DNA of 64,000 bases from Sphingobacteriales bacterium (GTDB taxonomy: Bacteria > Bacteroidota > Bacteroidia > Chitinophagales > Chitinophagaceae). Each line of letters starts with the position of its first letter. The stretch's first letter is position 1. The notes below the pieces were generated by a model. The model had not been told where the DNA came from. It saw only the letters and a list, made by a program, of their open reading frames with translations, and did not search any database. This document shows, in pieces, positions 1 to 9,074 of the stretch. The stretch spans positions 124,001 through 188,000 of the forward strand of contig SEFP01000001.1 in NCBI GenBank assembly GCA_004144185.1, given 5' to 3'. A program made the translations under genes and the position numbers.

Positions 1-857
1 TCTTATCTGCCATTTCCTGGGCTTTTATCGCTTTATCGGCCGGCAGTTGCGCCTGGTAGTAGGAAGCAGGCAGGTATTTCGCTGATACGCCGTCGATATA
101 ATCCGTAAAGGTGTAGCGGAACAGGTATTCTACGCCCAGTCCAAGTTTCCGGCCGATATCCCAGCGAACGCCGATTCCCATTGGAATGGCCAGGTTCCAG
201 CGTTGCGACAGTTCCGGTGCGCCGTCAAACTTCCAGCCATCGCCTTCGAGGTGTAGTTCATACAGATCTTCCCACTGTCCGTGCCCGCCACCGGCACTAC
301 CGATGCGGCTTTTCCAGCTGGTTTGAGACCGATGATTGAACGCGGCCACCCCGGCCATCAGATACGGCTGCATCCGCCGCCGGGCCAGTGCCGAAGTGCT
401 GTTGAACCGGAACGGCATGATTTCCGCCATCAGGCTTCCTTCCCAGACGAAGCTGCGTACGTCCTGATTGCGCAGGTAGCGCTGTACGGCATCATCGTTC
501 AGGCTTTCAGCGCTTTCTGCTTTGCTTTTATTCCAGTTATCATTGGCATACAGCGTACCAAAATTGGCGCTGAGGCGGGCCGCAATAGCAGGCTTGAATG
601 CATAACGCATGTACACGCCACCCATAAACTTGGTATTGCTCCAGTATTCACTGTTGCCGTAGTGATCAATAGGAGACTTGGTTCCTACATCGCCCCACAG
701 ATCAGACAGACCGGCAGTAACGCCCAGTGACCAGCCAACCGGCTCACTCAGTTCCGGCTCTCGCCAGCCACGGTCATATTTTCTTTGCGCCTGCGCCGTA
801 AGGGCTGTTGCGCCGAGCGAAAGCAATAAGAAACTACGTAAAAGAGTTCTCCGCATG
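1..857 (-). CDS. PorG-like outer-membrane beta-barrel protein (C-terminus cut by window edge)
   Basis: An open frame runs leftward from an ATG at 857 to the window edge without a stop, at least 285 codons. It starts with a signal peptide (basic MRR, hydrophobic LLLSLGATAL, cleavage near AQA-Q), then a segment beginning GWSLGVTAGLSDLWGDVG and many alternating aromatic/polar strands such as RWNLAIPMGIGVRWDIG and LGVEYLFRYTFTDYIDG. This layout is that of the DUF6089/PorG type barrels of Bacteroidota, which in PorG contribute to type IX secretion. Family placement is by pattern, so a general outer-membrane barrel is the safe call. Its 3' end lies outside the window. No neighbour in an obvious operon. 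Confidence 0.75.
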
Positions 858-1005
858 AGCAAGTGCTAAGGTTTGGGGCTACAAGATAAGCAGTGGGTTC
901 ATTATAGGCAAGGGCCTGACCACATTGAAATACCGGATACCGGCTATGGATCGGGGAAACCAGCACCGGATTGCCTTGAGCGTCCGGTGTATGGCATCCG
1001 GCAAC

Positions 1006-1794
1006 TTACTTTCCGGAAAATTGTGCAGTGCGCTTTTCCATGAATGCACGGGTGCCTTCCCGCATATCCTCCGTTGCAAAACTTTCACCAAACCGCTCTA
1101 CTTCATTCCGGAAACCAGCGGCATCGGCAGCAGCGGCATCATTCACGCAGGCCAGTACTTTTTCGACGGCTAGTGGGGCTTTGGAGATAATCTTAGCGAG
1201 GATGTTCCGGGTCTCTGCGAGCAGCTCCCCAGCCGGATAGATGTGATTGACCAATCCAATCCGGTAAGCTTCATCCGCGCCGACCATATCACCAGTCAGC
1301 AGCAGTTCAGTCGCCCGACCTTTTCCGATCAGGCGGGTCAACCGCTGGGTACCACCATAGCCGGGAATCAGCCCCAAATTCACTTCAGGCTGACCGAATT
1401 TTGCTTTTTCAGATGCCGTCCGGAAATGACAGGCCATCGCCAGTTCACAGCCGCCGCCCAGTGAAAAGCCATTCACCGCAGCCACAACAGGCTTGGAGGC
1501 GTTTTCAATTTTATCGAACACCAGATCGGCACCACGCTGCGCCAAGGCAGATCCTCCGGCGGCGTCGAGGGAAGCAAATTCCGAAATATCAGCACCGGCC
1601 ACAAATGCTTTTTCACCGGCTCCGGTCAGCAAAATGGCTTTTACTTCCGGATTGTCCATGGCCTCATCAAGCGTAGCCCCCAGTTCGGTGATGACGTCTT
1701 TGTTGAGCGCGTTCATCTTATCGGGGCGATTGATGGTAATCGTCAGGATGCCATCCTGGACATCCGTAAGCAGCGTAGCGGTAGAGGCGGTCAT
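1006..1794 (-). CDS. enoyl-CoA hydratase / isomerase family protein (crotonase)
   Basis: A 262-residue crotonase, the usual length for a short-chain enoyl-CoA hydratase, which adds water to trans-2-enoyl-CoA in beta-oxidation. The ATG at 1794 (MTASTATLL) is chosen; the longer upstream frame adds 35 residues without homology. Family marks: NRPDKMNALN near residue 20, the oxyanion-hole strand AGEKAFVAGADISEF, the first catalytic Glu in GGGCELAMACHF and the second in GQPEVNLGLIPGYGGTQRL. Both glutamates being present favours a true hydratase over an isomerase or decarboxylase. It follows methylmalonyl-CoA epimerase on the same strand with an 80-base gap, so an acyl-CoA catabolic context is likely. 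Substrate chain length is not decidable. Confidence 0.92.
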   Translation of the reverse strand: MTASTATLLTDVQDGILTITINRPDKMNALNKDVITELGATLDEAMDNPEVKAILLTGAGEKAFVAGADISEFASLDAAGGSALAQRGADLVFDKIENASKPVVAAVNGFSLGGGCELAMACHFRTASEKAKFGQPEVNLGLIPGYGGTQRLTRLIGKGRATELLLTGDMVGADEAYRIGLVNHIYPAGELLAETRNILAKIISKAPLAVEKVLACVNDAAAADAAGFRNEVERFGESFATEDMREGTRAFMEKRTAQFSGK

Positions 1795-1874
1795 AGCCGG
1801 TGTTAAAAACAAGTGAATAGAAGAGACGCAAAATAAGGGTTCCGGAACTGGAAAACCTGAAAATTCAGGTTCTT

Positions 1875-2285
1875 TTATCTGGCTTCCCGCTCCTGGCATA
1901 ACTCGACTAGTATGCCCCCAACAGCTTTGGGATGCAGAAACAACACCAGCTTGTTATCAGCGCCGGGTTTTGGAATGCCATCACCGATAACCTCAAAGCC
2001 AGCGGTTTGCAACCGGTTTGCTTCCGCCTGAATGTCATCCACAGCAAAAGCGACATGGTGTACACCCGGTCCTTTTTTGTCAATAAACTTCTTGATGGCA
2101 CTTTCCGGACGAGTGCCTTCCAGGAGCTCTATTTTGGATTCGCCCATCCGGAAAAAAGCCGTCAGGACGCCTTCCCGGGTTACTTCTTCAGTTTTATAAC
2201 AGGGCGTATTCAGAAGGGCTTCCCAGACCGGAATGGCGGCGTTCAGGTCTTCAACAGCAATTCCGAGGTGTTCGATTTTAGTCAT
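1875..2285 (-). CDS. mce: methylmalonyl-CoA epimerase
   Basis: A 136-residue vicinal-oxygen-chelate (glyoxalase-fold) protein. It interconverts (2S)- and (2R)-methylmalonyl-CoA on the propionyl-CoA to succinyl-CoA route. Visible marks are the N-terminal IEHLGIAVEDL with the first metal histidine, the repeat-like second half starting GPGVHHVAFAVDDI, and the C-terminal LVLFLHPKAVGGILVELCQ with the GxLxEL glutamate. Length and motif order match Mce of Bacteroidota. It is the first gene of a two-gene leftward group with the crotonase. The partner mutase is not in the window. Confidence 0.93.
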   Translation of the reverse strand: MTKIEHLGIAVEDLNAAIPVWEALLNTPCYKTEEVTREGVLTAFFRMGESKIELLEGTRPESAIKKFIDKKGPGVHHVAFAVDDIQAEANRLQTAGFEVIGDGIPKPGADNKLVLFLHPKAVGGILVELCQEREAR

Positions 2286-2431
2286 CCGAAAACAGATAGG
2301 TTTTGAGTATAGCGTTATTTAAAGGAATGCAGCGCAAATAGCCGCAGAAGGAGGCTAAAAATCTTACCTTCGTAGCTAATTTATAGCCTTTTTTATACCG
2401 GTGCCGAAACGACCGGTTTTATTTCTCCTTT

Positions 2432-3652
2432 ATGGCCCTCGAATTTCCGATTTACCTTGATAATAACGCAACCACGCCGCTCGATCCACGGGTGCTGGAT
2501 GCGATGATGCCTTATTTTACCCAGCACTTTGGCAATGCAGCGTCCCGCTCCCATGCATTTGGCTGGGCAGCCGAGGAAGCTGTGGACTATGCCCGTGAGC
2601 AGGTTGCCAAACTCATCAATGCCGATCCGAAAGAAATCATCTTTACCTCCGGCGCTACCGAAGCAGACAATCTCGCCTTGAAAGGAGTATTTGAGATGTA
2701 CGCCTCCAAGGGAAATCATATCATCACGGCCACCACCGAGCATAAAGCTGTACTGGATGCCTGTAAGCACATCGAAAAGATAGGCGGTGAGGTGACGTAT
2801 CTGGAAGTTCAGGAAGATGGTCTGGTTAATCTGGAACAACTGGAAGCGGCCATCAAGCCTACAACGGTTCTGATTGCCATTATGTGGGGCAACAACGAAA
2901 TTGGTGTGGTGCAGCCGGTGAAGGAAATGGCAGCCCTTGCTAAAAAGCACGGCGTGTTGTTTTTCACCGACGGCACCCAGGCGGTTGGAAAAATCCCTAC
3001 TGATGTACAGGCCAATGGTATTGACCTGATGGCCTTCACAGCACACAAAATGTACGGACCGAAAGGCGTAGGTGCCTTATATGTACGTCGCAAAAACCCA
3101 CGGGTTAAGGTGACGGCGCAGGTAGACGGCGGCGGCCACGAGCGCGGGATGCGCAGTGGTACGCTCAACGTTCCGGGTATTGTTGGTTTTGGCAAGGCCT
3201 GTGAACTGGCAATGCAGGAAATGGACAGCGAAGCCCAGCGCCTCAGTGTGCTCCGCGATAAGCTGGAGAACGGTCTGCTGCAGGTTGAAGAAGCCTATGT
3301 AAACGGGAACCGGGAACACCGGCTACCGCATACCACCAATGTTTCTTTCAAGTACGTAGAAGGCGAAGGTCTGATGATGGGCTTCAATAAAAACATTGCG
3401 TTGTCTTCCGGATCAGCCTGTACGTCGGCGTCACTGGAGCCTTCCTATGTGCTTAAAGCACTGGGTCTCGGCGATGATCTGGCCCACTCCTCCCTGCGCT
3501 TCGGCCTGGGTCGGTTTACTACCGAAGAACAAGTTGATTACACCATTAAAGCGGTTACAGAGACCGTATTGAAGCTTCGTGAAATGAGCCCGCTGTGGGA
3601 GATGTACAAAGAAGGCATCGACCTCGACAGCATTGAGTGGGCACACCACTAA
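2432..3652 (+). CDS. iscS: cysteine desulfurase IscS
   Basis: A 406-residue class V PLP enzyme that takes sulfur from cysteine for Fe-S clusters and other sulfur uses. The PLP lysine is Lys206 in [10 protein letters not shown]; the persulfide-forming cysteine is Cys330 in the loop [17 protein letters not shown], the signature of the IscS/NifS group I rather than SufS. The N-terminal [12 protein letters not shown] and [13 protein letters not shown] are also typical. It is followed at short distance by iscU and iscA, so it heads the cluster-assembly operon. A possible -7 box (TACCTTCG) lies about 60 bases upstream. No IscR gene precedes it. Confidence 0.96.
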   Translation: MALEFPIYLDNNATTPLDPRVLDAMMPYFTQHFGNAASRSHAFGWAAEEAVDYAREQVAKLINADPKEIIFTSGATEADNLALKGVFEMYASKGNHIITATTEHKAVLDACKHIEKIGGEVTYLEVQEDGLVNLEQLEAAIKPTTVLIAIMWGNNEIGVVQPVKEMAALAKKHGVLFFTDGTQAVGKIPTDVQANGIDLMAFTAHKMYGPKGVGALYVRRKNPRVKVTAQVDGGGHERGMRSGTLNVPGIVGFGKACELAMQEMDSEAQRLSVLRDKLENGLLQVEEAYVNGNREHRLPHTTNVSFKYVEGEGLMMGFNKNIALSSGSACTSASLEPSYVLKALGLGDDLAHSSLRFGLGRFTTEEQVDYTIKAVTETVLKLREMSPLWEMYKEGIDLDSIEWAHH

Positions 3653-3704
3653 GCACGTTCTCTGATTCGTTTCTCACCCCCTCACCTTATTAAACAATCC
3701 CATC

Positions 3705-4121
3705 ATGGCATATTCAGATAAACTGCTCGATCATTACAACAACCCGCAAAACGTGGGTACGCTGGACAAAGGCAAAAACAACGTAGGCACCGGTCTGGTA
3801 GGTGCTCCGGAATGCGGAGACGTTATGCGGCTGCAAATTGAAGTAGACGAAGCAAGCGGTGTGATCCGTGATGCCAAGTTCAAAACCTTTGGTTGTGGCT
3901 CGGCTATCGCCTCTTCTTCCCTTGCTACTGAGTGGCTAAAAGGGAAAACCGTTGACCAGGCGCTGGCTATCGACAACATGGCACTGGTTGAAGAACTGAA
4001 CCTGCCTCCTGTAAAAATTCACTGTTCGGTACTGGCGGAAGATGCTATCAAAGCCGCTATCAATGATTACCGCGTTAAAAACGGTCTGCCGGAACTCGAA
4101 GACGAGAAAAAACACCACTAA
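3705..4121 (+). CDS. iscU: Fe-S cluster scaffold IscU
   Basis: A 138-residue U-type scaffold on which [2Fe-2S] and [4Fe-4S] clusters are built from IscS sulfur. The three ligand cysteines are visible: Cys37 in GAPECGDVM, Cys64 in FGCGSAIASS and Cys107 in KIHCSVLAEDA. The LPPVK chaperone-recognition motif (residues 100-104) is intact, which implies that an HscA-type Hsp70 exists elsewhere in the genome, since none follows here. The end EDEKKHH is an ordinary hydrophilic tail. It sits 52 bases after iscS. Confidence 0.96.
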   Translation: MAYSDKLLDHYNNPQNVGTLDKGKNNVGTGLVGAPECGDVMRLQIEVDEASGVIRDAKFKTFGCGSAIASSSLATEWLKGKTVDQALAIDNMALVEELNLPPVKIHCSVLAEDAIKAAINDYRVKNGLPELEDEKKHH

Positions 4122-4224
4122 GAGACCCCTTAAAATCAATCAGTCTTTCCGGGGACGTCATTTCTGCCGGTATCCGGCTGATTGAGCGCCACTCGCCCAC
4201 TATGGGCAACTGAATTTGTGTGTT

Positions 4225-4551
4225 ATGATTTACATCAGCGATAAAGCGTTGCAGAAAGTGCATCAATTAAAGTCGGACGCCGACCTGTCAGACGATTATT
4301 TCCTGCGTGTGAGCGTAGTGGGGGGTGGCTGTTCCGGACTTTCGTACAAACTGGATTTTGACAACGAGACCCAGCCCAATGACCAGGTCTTTGAAGAAAA
4401 AGGTGTGAAGCTGGTGACCGACCTTAAAAGTTTTTTGTATCTCTGCGATACGACGCTGGAATTTTCGGACGGTCTCAACGGTAAAGGATTTCACTTTGAA
4501 AACCCCAATGCTTCCCGCTCCTGCGGCTGTGGCGAAAGCTTTGCGGTCTAA
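4225..4551 (+). CDS. iscA: A-type iron-sulfur carrier IscA
   Basis: A 108-residue A-type carrier that passes clusters to apo-proteins. The conserved cysteines are Cys36 (GGGCSGLSY) and the C-terminal pair Cys100/Cys102 (SRSCGCGESF). ATG 4225 (MIYISDKALQK) is preferred over the in-frame upstream start at 4216, because A-type proteins begin directly with this helix. It ends the isc cluster; a hairpin terminator follows. ErpA or SufA naming is equally possible from sequence, the operon context favours IscA. Confidence 0.93.
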   Translation: MIYISDKALQKVHQLKSDADLSDDYFLRVSVVGGGCSGLSYKLDFDNETQPNDQVFEEKGVKLVTDLKSFLYLCDTTLEFSDGLNGKGFHFENPNASRSCGCGESFAV

Positions 4552-4580
4552 CCGTTCGTATCCAACTCCATGTAGTTCTG

Positions 4581-4612
4581 AATCCCATTCCTGACCCGAA
4601 TGGGATTTTTTA
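4581..4612 (+). terminator. rho-independent terminator of the isc operon
   Basis: A 10-base-pair inverted repeat, AATCCCATTC with GAATGGGATT, separated by a 7-base loop and running into a T tract, lies 30 bases after the iscA stop codon. Confidence 0.8.
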
Positions 4613-4737
4613 TGCCCGTTCCGTCTACAACACACCTGAATAGCCGGTTCCGGAAGGATCCGTTTCCAGCCGAACCGGTCTTCAAACTGTAGGTACAATC
4701 TTTACACACATGCGGATAGTACAACCCTACTACTCCC

Positions 4738-5022
4738 ATGAAAAACAATCTTTTAGTTCTATTGGCTGCCGGTATGCTCAGCACAGCGACTGCAACAGCC
4801 CAGACCAGTACTCAGACCGTCAAGCCTACGACCCGAACGGAACGCACTGAGCGAAAAGCAGAAAAGGACACGTATCGCCGGACCCGCGAAGCGCGGAAAG
4901 AACGGCGTCTTCGTCGGAACAATGCAGTGACGACCCCGGCCGACATGAGCGCCAACAGCCCGGCTGATAACAACCTGAAAAATGGTGGTGAAGACCGTAC
5001 CGGAACTCAGCCCGCGCGCTGA
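4738..5022 (+). CDS. small secreted basic protein, unknown function
   Basis: A 94-residue protein with a clear signal peptide (MKNNLLVLLAAGMLSTATA, cleavage after TATAQ) followed by a Thr-rich stretch and a block very rich in Arg, Lys and Glu (RTERTERKAEKDTYRRTREA), ending in an Asn/Asp-rich tail. No enzymatic motif is visible. Secreted, highly charged, low-complexity proteins like this are common and poorly conserved in Bacteroidota. It has its own terminator and is convergent with the next gene. Function is unknown. Confidence 0.7.
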   Translation: MKNNLLVLLAAGMLSTATATAQTSTQTVKPTTRTERTERKAEKDTYRRTREARKERRLRRNNAVTTPADMSANSPADNNLKNGGEDRTGTQPAR

Positions 5023-5047
5023 GTCTTTCGGAAGTTTTCTTAGACTC

Positions 5048-5092
5048 AAAAAAGCGTCCGGCAGGTGAACTTCACCTGCCGGACGCTTTTTA
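5048..5092. terminator. bidirectional terminator between convergent genes
   Basis: A long, nearly loopless inverted repeat (arms AAAGCGTCCGGCAGGTGAA and its complement) with an A run on the left and a T run on the right. It can terminate the rightward gene ending at 5022 and the leftward gene ending at 5129. Confidence 0.85.
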
Positions 5093-5128
5093 AATGCCAC
5101 AGACCTTATCGTATTTCAGACAGGTATA

Positions 5129-5521
5129 CTAGCGGTTGGTTCCATTGCTGGGTGGCAATGCGACCCCAGTGTTCGAGTTTAAATTCCGGTATTCACCCGT
5201 TTCATTCAGGCGCAGTTCGTCCTGGCCCATAACGCCTTCGGTGCTTTCATTGATCGGACGACTCCAGCCGCCAAACCTCCGGCGGTTTACAAAGCTATAG
5301 GTGCTGTCGTAGGTACGTACCTGCGACATCCGGCGGGCCGCTTCAGCTGCGCTGTTGTTGGCGTCGTAATAGCCGGTAAAGTTGTAGAAATTCTGGTCGT
5401 AGTTGGCTTTACTGGTCTGAGTCCGCTTGGTTTCGGAAGTTCTTTTTTTCCGGGATTGAGCGTCAGAGGAAACCGGCACCATTGATAAGCCGGCGAGCAG
5501 GAGGACAGCAATTGTTTTCAT
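5129..5521 (-). CDS. small secreted protein, unknown function
   Basis: A 130-residue protein. ATG 5521 (MKTIAVLLLAGLSMVPV) gives a clean signal peptide with cleavage near SSDAQ; an ATG four codons upstream (5533) is possible. The mature part is rich in Ser, Thr, Arg, Asn and Tyr, with KKRTSETKRTQTSKANYDQNF followed by repeated NxxY segments. No domain is recognised. It is convergent with the previous small secreted gene and shares its terminator. Confidence 0.65.
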   Translation of the reverse strand: MKTIAVLLLAGLSMVPVSSDAQSRKKRTSETKRTQTSKANYDQNFYNFTGYYDANNSAAEAARRMSQVRTYDSTYSFVNRRRFGGWSRPINESTEGVMGQDELRLNETGEYRNLNSNTGVALPPSNGTNR

Positions 5522-5763
5522 GGAGCGAAGCAAGCGTAGATAAGGAAAGATTTATAAAAAGCTGAAAAAGTAATGCCACAAAATAGGGCGGAATGTTTGG
5601 AACGTCCAATAGCCCTTCCGGAAGGGTTCTATCAACTTTGAATTGCGAATCGAAATGCTCCTCTGTCAACCGCCCTAAGCTGGGTTATTGTTGTCAGGAC
5701 TGCTTATGCACCTTCTGCATAGGAGCATTGGCGCGCTCTATAAATTAACGCCCGTAAAGGCCG

Positions 5764-5771
5764 TATTTTTG
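5764..5771 (+). promoter_or_regulatory. Bacteroidota -7 box upstream of nfuA
   Basis: TATTTTTG matches TAnnTTTG exactly, 20 bases before the nfuA start. The -33 element is not clear. Confidence 0.5.
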
Positions 5772-5791
5772 CAAAAAGAACTATCCCTATA

Positions 5792-6379
5792 ATGAAGACT
5801 GGTAATCCAATCGTGAGTATTTATACCGAGATGACACCCAATCCGGAAACCATGAAGTTCGTGGCCAACAAGCTGCTGTATCCGGGTAAAAGCATTGACT
5901 TTCCGGACGAATCTGCTGCCAAGCCATCGCCACTGGCAACGGAGTTGTTCGCCTTTCCATTTATCCGGGCCGTATTTATTGCGTCCAACTTCGTTACGCT
6001 GACCAAATCGCCGGAAGCCCAGTGGGATGAAATCATTCCAAACGTACGCGGCTTTTTGAAAGATTATCTGGAAAGCGGCAAGTCCGTAATCAACGAAGAA
6101 GAGATCGTTCAGAAAACAGCTGATAACACCGTTCATGCCGATGATACCGATGTGGTAAAACGCATCAAGGAATTGCTGGAAAACTATGTCAAACCAGCTG
6201 TGGAAATGGATGGTGGTGCCATCAGCTTCCGCGGCTACGACAATGGTACCGTAAAACTGATGATGCAGGGTTCGTGTAGTGGTTGCCCGTCGAGCATGAT
6301 CACTCTGAAAAGCGGTATCGAAGGCATGATGAAGCGCATGATTCCGGAAGTTAAAGAAGTGGTTGCCGAGGCAGAATAA
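5792..6379 (+). CDS. nfuA: Nfu-type Fe-S cluster scaffold/carrier
   Basis: A 195-residue two-domain protein. Residues about 8-95 form an Nfu_N domain (IYTEMTPNPETMKFVANK is its hallmark start); residues about 118-190 form a NifU-like domain with Cys162-x-x-Cys165 (SCSGCPSS), which binds a cluster between two monomers. Nfu proteins deliver [4Fe-4S] clusters late in assembly. The gene is close to iscSUA but separated by two secreted-protein genes and has its own promoter and terminator, so it is a separate unit that works in the same pathway. Confidence 0.92.
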   Translation: MKTGNPIVSIYTEMTPNPETMKFVANKLLYPGKSIDFPDESAAKPSPLATELFAFPFIRAVFIASNFVTLTKSPEAQWDEIIPNVRGFLKDYLESGKSVINEEEIVQKTADNTVHADDTDVVKRIKELLENYVKPAVEMDGGAISFRGYDNGTVKLMMQGSCSGCPSSMITLKSGIEGMMKRMIPEVKEVVAEAE

Positions 6380-6408
6380 AAAACCACTTTCATCCGTTTT
6401 AGATTTTC

Positions 6409-6437
6409 AGCAGTCCAGTCCCGGACTGCTGTTTTAT
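6409..6437 (+). terminator. rho-independent terminator after nfuA
   Basis: Stem CAGCAGTCC / GGACTGCTG with a 5-base loop followed by TTTTATTTT, 30 bases after the nfuA stop. Confidence 0.8.
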
Positions 6438-6515
6438 TTTAGCAACGCGCCGGTGCCTCCGCTTCCGGAATAGCAGTCTTTTTTTCAGCCACCTGTTTTC
6501 CTTTATTCCGTCTCT

Positions 6516-7604
6516 GTGTCCATTCAAAACAATTATGTAGGTATCATGGCCGGTGGGATCGGCTCCCGTTTCTGGCCTGTCAGCCGCACCGGAAAGCCCA
6601 AGCAATTTTTGGATCTGCTGGGTACCGGCCGCACCCAGATCCAATGGACGTACCAGCGTTTTTTACAGTTTTGTCCGGCCGAGAACATTTACTTCATTAC
6701 CAATAAAGAGTACATCGACCTGCTGAAAGAGCAGCTTCCGGATGTACGGGACGAGAATATCATTGCAGAGCCGTCCCGCAAAAACACGGCCCCCTGCGCC
6801 GCGTATTTTGCGTACAAAGTGCACGCCCTCAATCCAGACGCCAATATCATTCTCAGTCCGGCTGATCACCTGATTCTGGACGAACGGGCTTTTGAACGGA
6901 CGATGTATGAAGCCCTGGACCTGGTGTCGCATCACGATGTACTACTGACGCTGGGCATCAAGCCGACCCGACCCGACACCGGCTATGGCTACATCCAGTA
7001 CGAGCAGGATGAGGCGCAGCAGGAGCGGATGTACCGGGTGAAGACCTTCACTGAAAAGCCGCCTTTGGAACTGGCCAAAACCTTCCTGTCCAGCGGTGAT
7101 TTCCTATGGAATTCGGGGTTGTTTATCTGGAATACCCGCACGATTCTGGCAGCCATCCGGGAGTATATGCCTGGCATGGACGAACTGTTTACCGGCATCG
7201 CGGCCACGTACAACACTCCGGACGAAGCCGAGGCTATTAAAATGGTGTATCCGCAGGTCACCAATACGTCGATTGATTATGGCATCATGGAGAAAGCCTC
7301 CAATGTTTATGTTATTCCGTCGGATTTTGGCTGGTGTGACCTGGGGACCTGGCAGAGTGTGTACGACAATTCAGAGAAAGATTATCTGGGCAACGCCGTT
7401 TATGGCGACCAGGTGATGATCATGGATGCCAACGGCTGTATGATCAAAGCTGAAAACGGAAAACTGATCGTCTTGCAGGGCATCGAAGATCTGATCGTGA
7501 TCGATACGCCCGATGTACTGCTGATCTGCGAGCGCGATAAAGAACAGCAAATCCGGGAGTATGTAGCGGAAGTCAAGCGGAATAAAGGCGATCGCTTTCT
7601 GTAA
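6516..7604 (+). CDS. manC: mannose-1-phosphate guanylyltransferase
   Basis: A 362-residue nucleotidyltransferase that makes GDP-mannose from mannose-1-phosphate and GTP. The start is GTG at 6516: the next ATG (6546) would remove the first beta strand NNYVGIM before the nucleotide-binding loop AGGIGSRFWP. Other marks are the FITNKEY and EPSRKNTAPC blocks, SPADHLI, FTEKP and the active-site region FLWNSGLFIW and IDYGIMEKA. It lacks the C-terminal isomerase domain of long ManC/AlgA, as is usual in Bacteroidota. It supplies activated mannose to the glycan genes seen elsewhere in this window. The aminotransferase gene follows after three bases. Confidence 0.93.
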   Translation: MSIQNNYVGIMAGGIGSRFWPVSRTGKPKQFLDLLGTGRTQIQWTYQRFLQFCPAENIYFITNKEYIDLLKEQLPDVRDENIIAEPSRKNTAPCAAYFAYKVHALNPDANIILSPADHLILDERAFERTMYEALDLVSHHDVLLTLGIKPTRPDTGYGYIQYEQDEAQQERMYRVKTFTEKPPLELAKTFLSSGDFLWNSGLFIWNTRTILAAIREYMPGMDELFTGIAATYNTPDEAEAIKMVYPQVTNTSIDYGIMEKASNVYVIPSDFGWCDLGTWQSVYDNSEKDYLGNAVYGDQVMIMDANGCMIKAENGKLIVLQGIEDLIVIDTPDVLLICERDKEQQIREYVAEVKRNKGDRFL

Positions 7605-7607
7605 CAG

Positions 7608-8717
7608 ATGATGACCATCTTCTCCCACATGTCTGCGCTGGCGCAGGAACACGGTGCGCTCAATCTGGCCCAGGGATTTCCGGACTTTCCGATGGATGCC
7701 CGACTGGCCGGGCTGGTTACCGAAGCACTTCAACAGGGTGCCAACCAATATGCGCCCATGGCAGGCCTACCGGCCTTTCAGGAGGCTATTTCCGGAAAAG
7801 CAGCCCGTGATTATGGCGTAGGGATCGACCCCAGCCGGGAAATTACCATCACACCCGGTGCCACGTATGCCCTGTATGTAGCTGCACAAACCGTTCTGCG
7901 TTCCGGAGATACCTGTATCGTGCTGGAGCCTGCCTACGACTCTTATGTCCCTGCGATTGAAGCGGCCGGTGCACAGCCTGTGTTTGTACCGTTGCTTCCG
8001 CAGTCGTTCCGGCCGGATTTCGACCGGATCGAAGCGGCTATCACGCCCCGGACCAAAGCCATCTTCATCAACACGCCTCACAACCCAACCGGTACGGTGT
8101 GGCTTCCGGAAGACTGGCGGATGCTGGAAGCACTGGTTCTGAAACACGGCTTGTACGTAATCTCCGATGAAGTGTATGACGGAATCGTCTTTGACAATCG
8201 CAGCCAGCATTCCGCCTTGCAACGGGAAGGCCTTCGGAGCCGTTCGCTGGTGTGTTTCTCCTACGGTAAATCCACCCATACCACCGGCTGGAAGATTGGT
8301 AGTTGCATTGCCCCGGCAGAACTGACCCTTCGCTATCGCACCCTTCACCAGTACCTGGCGTTCTCAGTCAATACCCCGATGCAATGGGCACTGGCGCGCT
8401 ATCTGTCGCCAGACCTGTATGCTCCACCGGCTACAGTATTGCAACCTAAGCGCGATCTGCTTTTGGCGCTGCTACGCGATACACCATTCCGGTTGCTGGA
8501 GCCAGCCGCCGGCACCTATTTTCAGCTGGTTGATTACAGCGCCGTTTCCGAGCTTCCGGAACAGGCCTTTGCAGAGTGGCTGACCCGCACGCATGGTGTC
8601 GCAACTATCCCGGTCTCCGCTTTTTACCACGACGGGCGCAACCAGCACCTGATCCGGTTGTGCTTTGCCAAAAAAGAGGAAACCCTACGGGCCGCCGCAG
8701 ACCGGCTTCGCTTCTAG
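7608..8717 (+). CDS. PLP-dependent aminotransferase, YbdL/methionine aminotransferase type
   Basis: A 369-residue fold-type I class I/II aminotransferase. The PLP lysine is Lys221 in FSYGKSTHTTGWKIG; NPTG at 159-162 and the Asp of ISDEVYDG (about 187) are the other cofactor contacts. The opening ALNLAQGFPDFP and the motif PYxS-like EPAYDSY place it with YbdL, kynurenine aminotransferases and methionine aminotransferases, which recycle 2-oxo-4-methylthiobutyrate. It is tightly spaced after manC, probably co-transcribed without a shared pathway. The amino donor is not decidable from sequence. Confidence 0.88.
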   Translation: MMTIFSHMSALAQEHGALNLAQGFPDFPMDARLAGLVTEALQQGANQYAPMAGLPAFQEAISGKAARDYGVGIDPSREITITPGATYALYVAAQTVLRSGDTCIVLEPAYDSYVPAIEAAGAQPVFVPLLPQSFRPDFDRIEAAITPRTKAIFINTPHNPTGTVWLPEDWRMLEALVLKHGLYVISDEVYDGIVFDNRSQHSALQREGLRSRSLVCFSYGKSTHTTGWKIGSCIAPAELTLRYRTLHQYLAFSVNTPMQWALARYLSPDLYAPPATVLQPKRDLLLALLRDTPFRLLEPAAGTYFQLVDYSAVSELPEQAFAEWLTRTHGVATIPVSAFYHDGRNQHLIRLCFAKKEETLRAAADRLRF

Positions 8718-8776
8718 ACCGTATCCAGATGCAGCAGCAGAGGAGCCATTCCTTACCTGTCATGCTCCTGTAGTCC

Positions 8777-8900
8777 GTCATCCCGACGCAGGAGGGATTT
8801 GCCCGATTAGGAACGCACCGGCGTATCCAGTTCCGTTATGAGTACCGCCGGGGCTTGCGATGGGGCAGATCCCCCCCTCGTTCCTCGTTCGGGATGATCA
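8777..8900. repeat. intergenic inverted-repeat element, GTCATCCCGA family
   Basis: Begins GTCATCCCGACGCAGGAGGG and ends with the inverted complement (GTTCGGGATGATC at 8887-8899), with an internal GGGCAGATCCCCCCC. It is a longer cousin of the elements at 31604, 31727 and 48480, which share the order GTCATtCCGACC ... GGGAGGAATCT ... GAGAT. Such elements are common between genes in Bacteroidota and have no known function. Confidence 0.6.
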
Positions 8901-9074
8901 GTAAGCGAAACGGGAAGACGGGTAACATAGGATGTTCGCGATGACGAAGGGAAGCAATCGTGTGCTGGTCCTTAAAGACAGTTCAAATCTCATCCCGGAA
9001 ACCATTCACGCCTACCTGCACACTGTTTTACCTCTCCGGTCAGGCGTTCCCATCCCGCTGTCAGCCCAAAATGA

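Noticed and set aside
2393-3046. 217-codon frame antisense to iscS
   Set aside because: Shadow of iscS with no domain.
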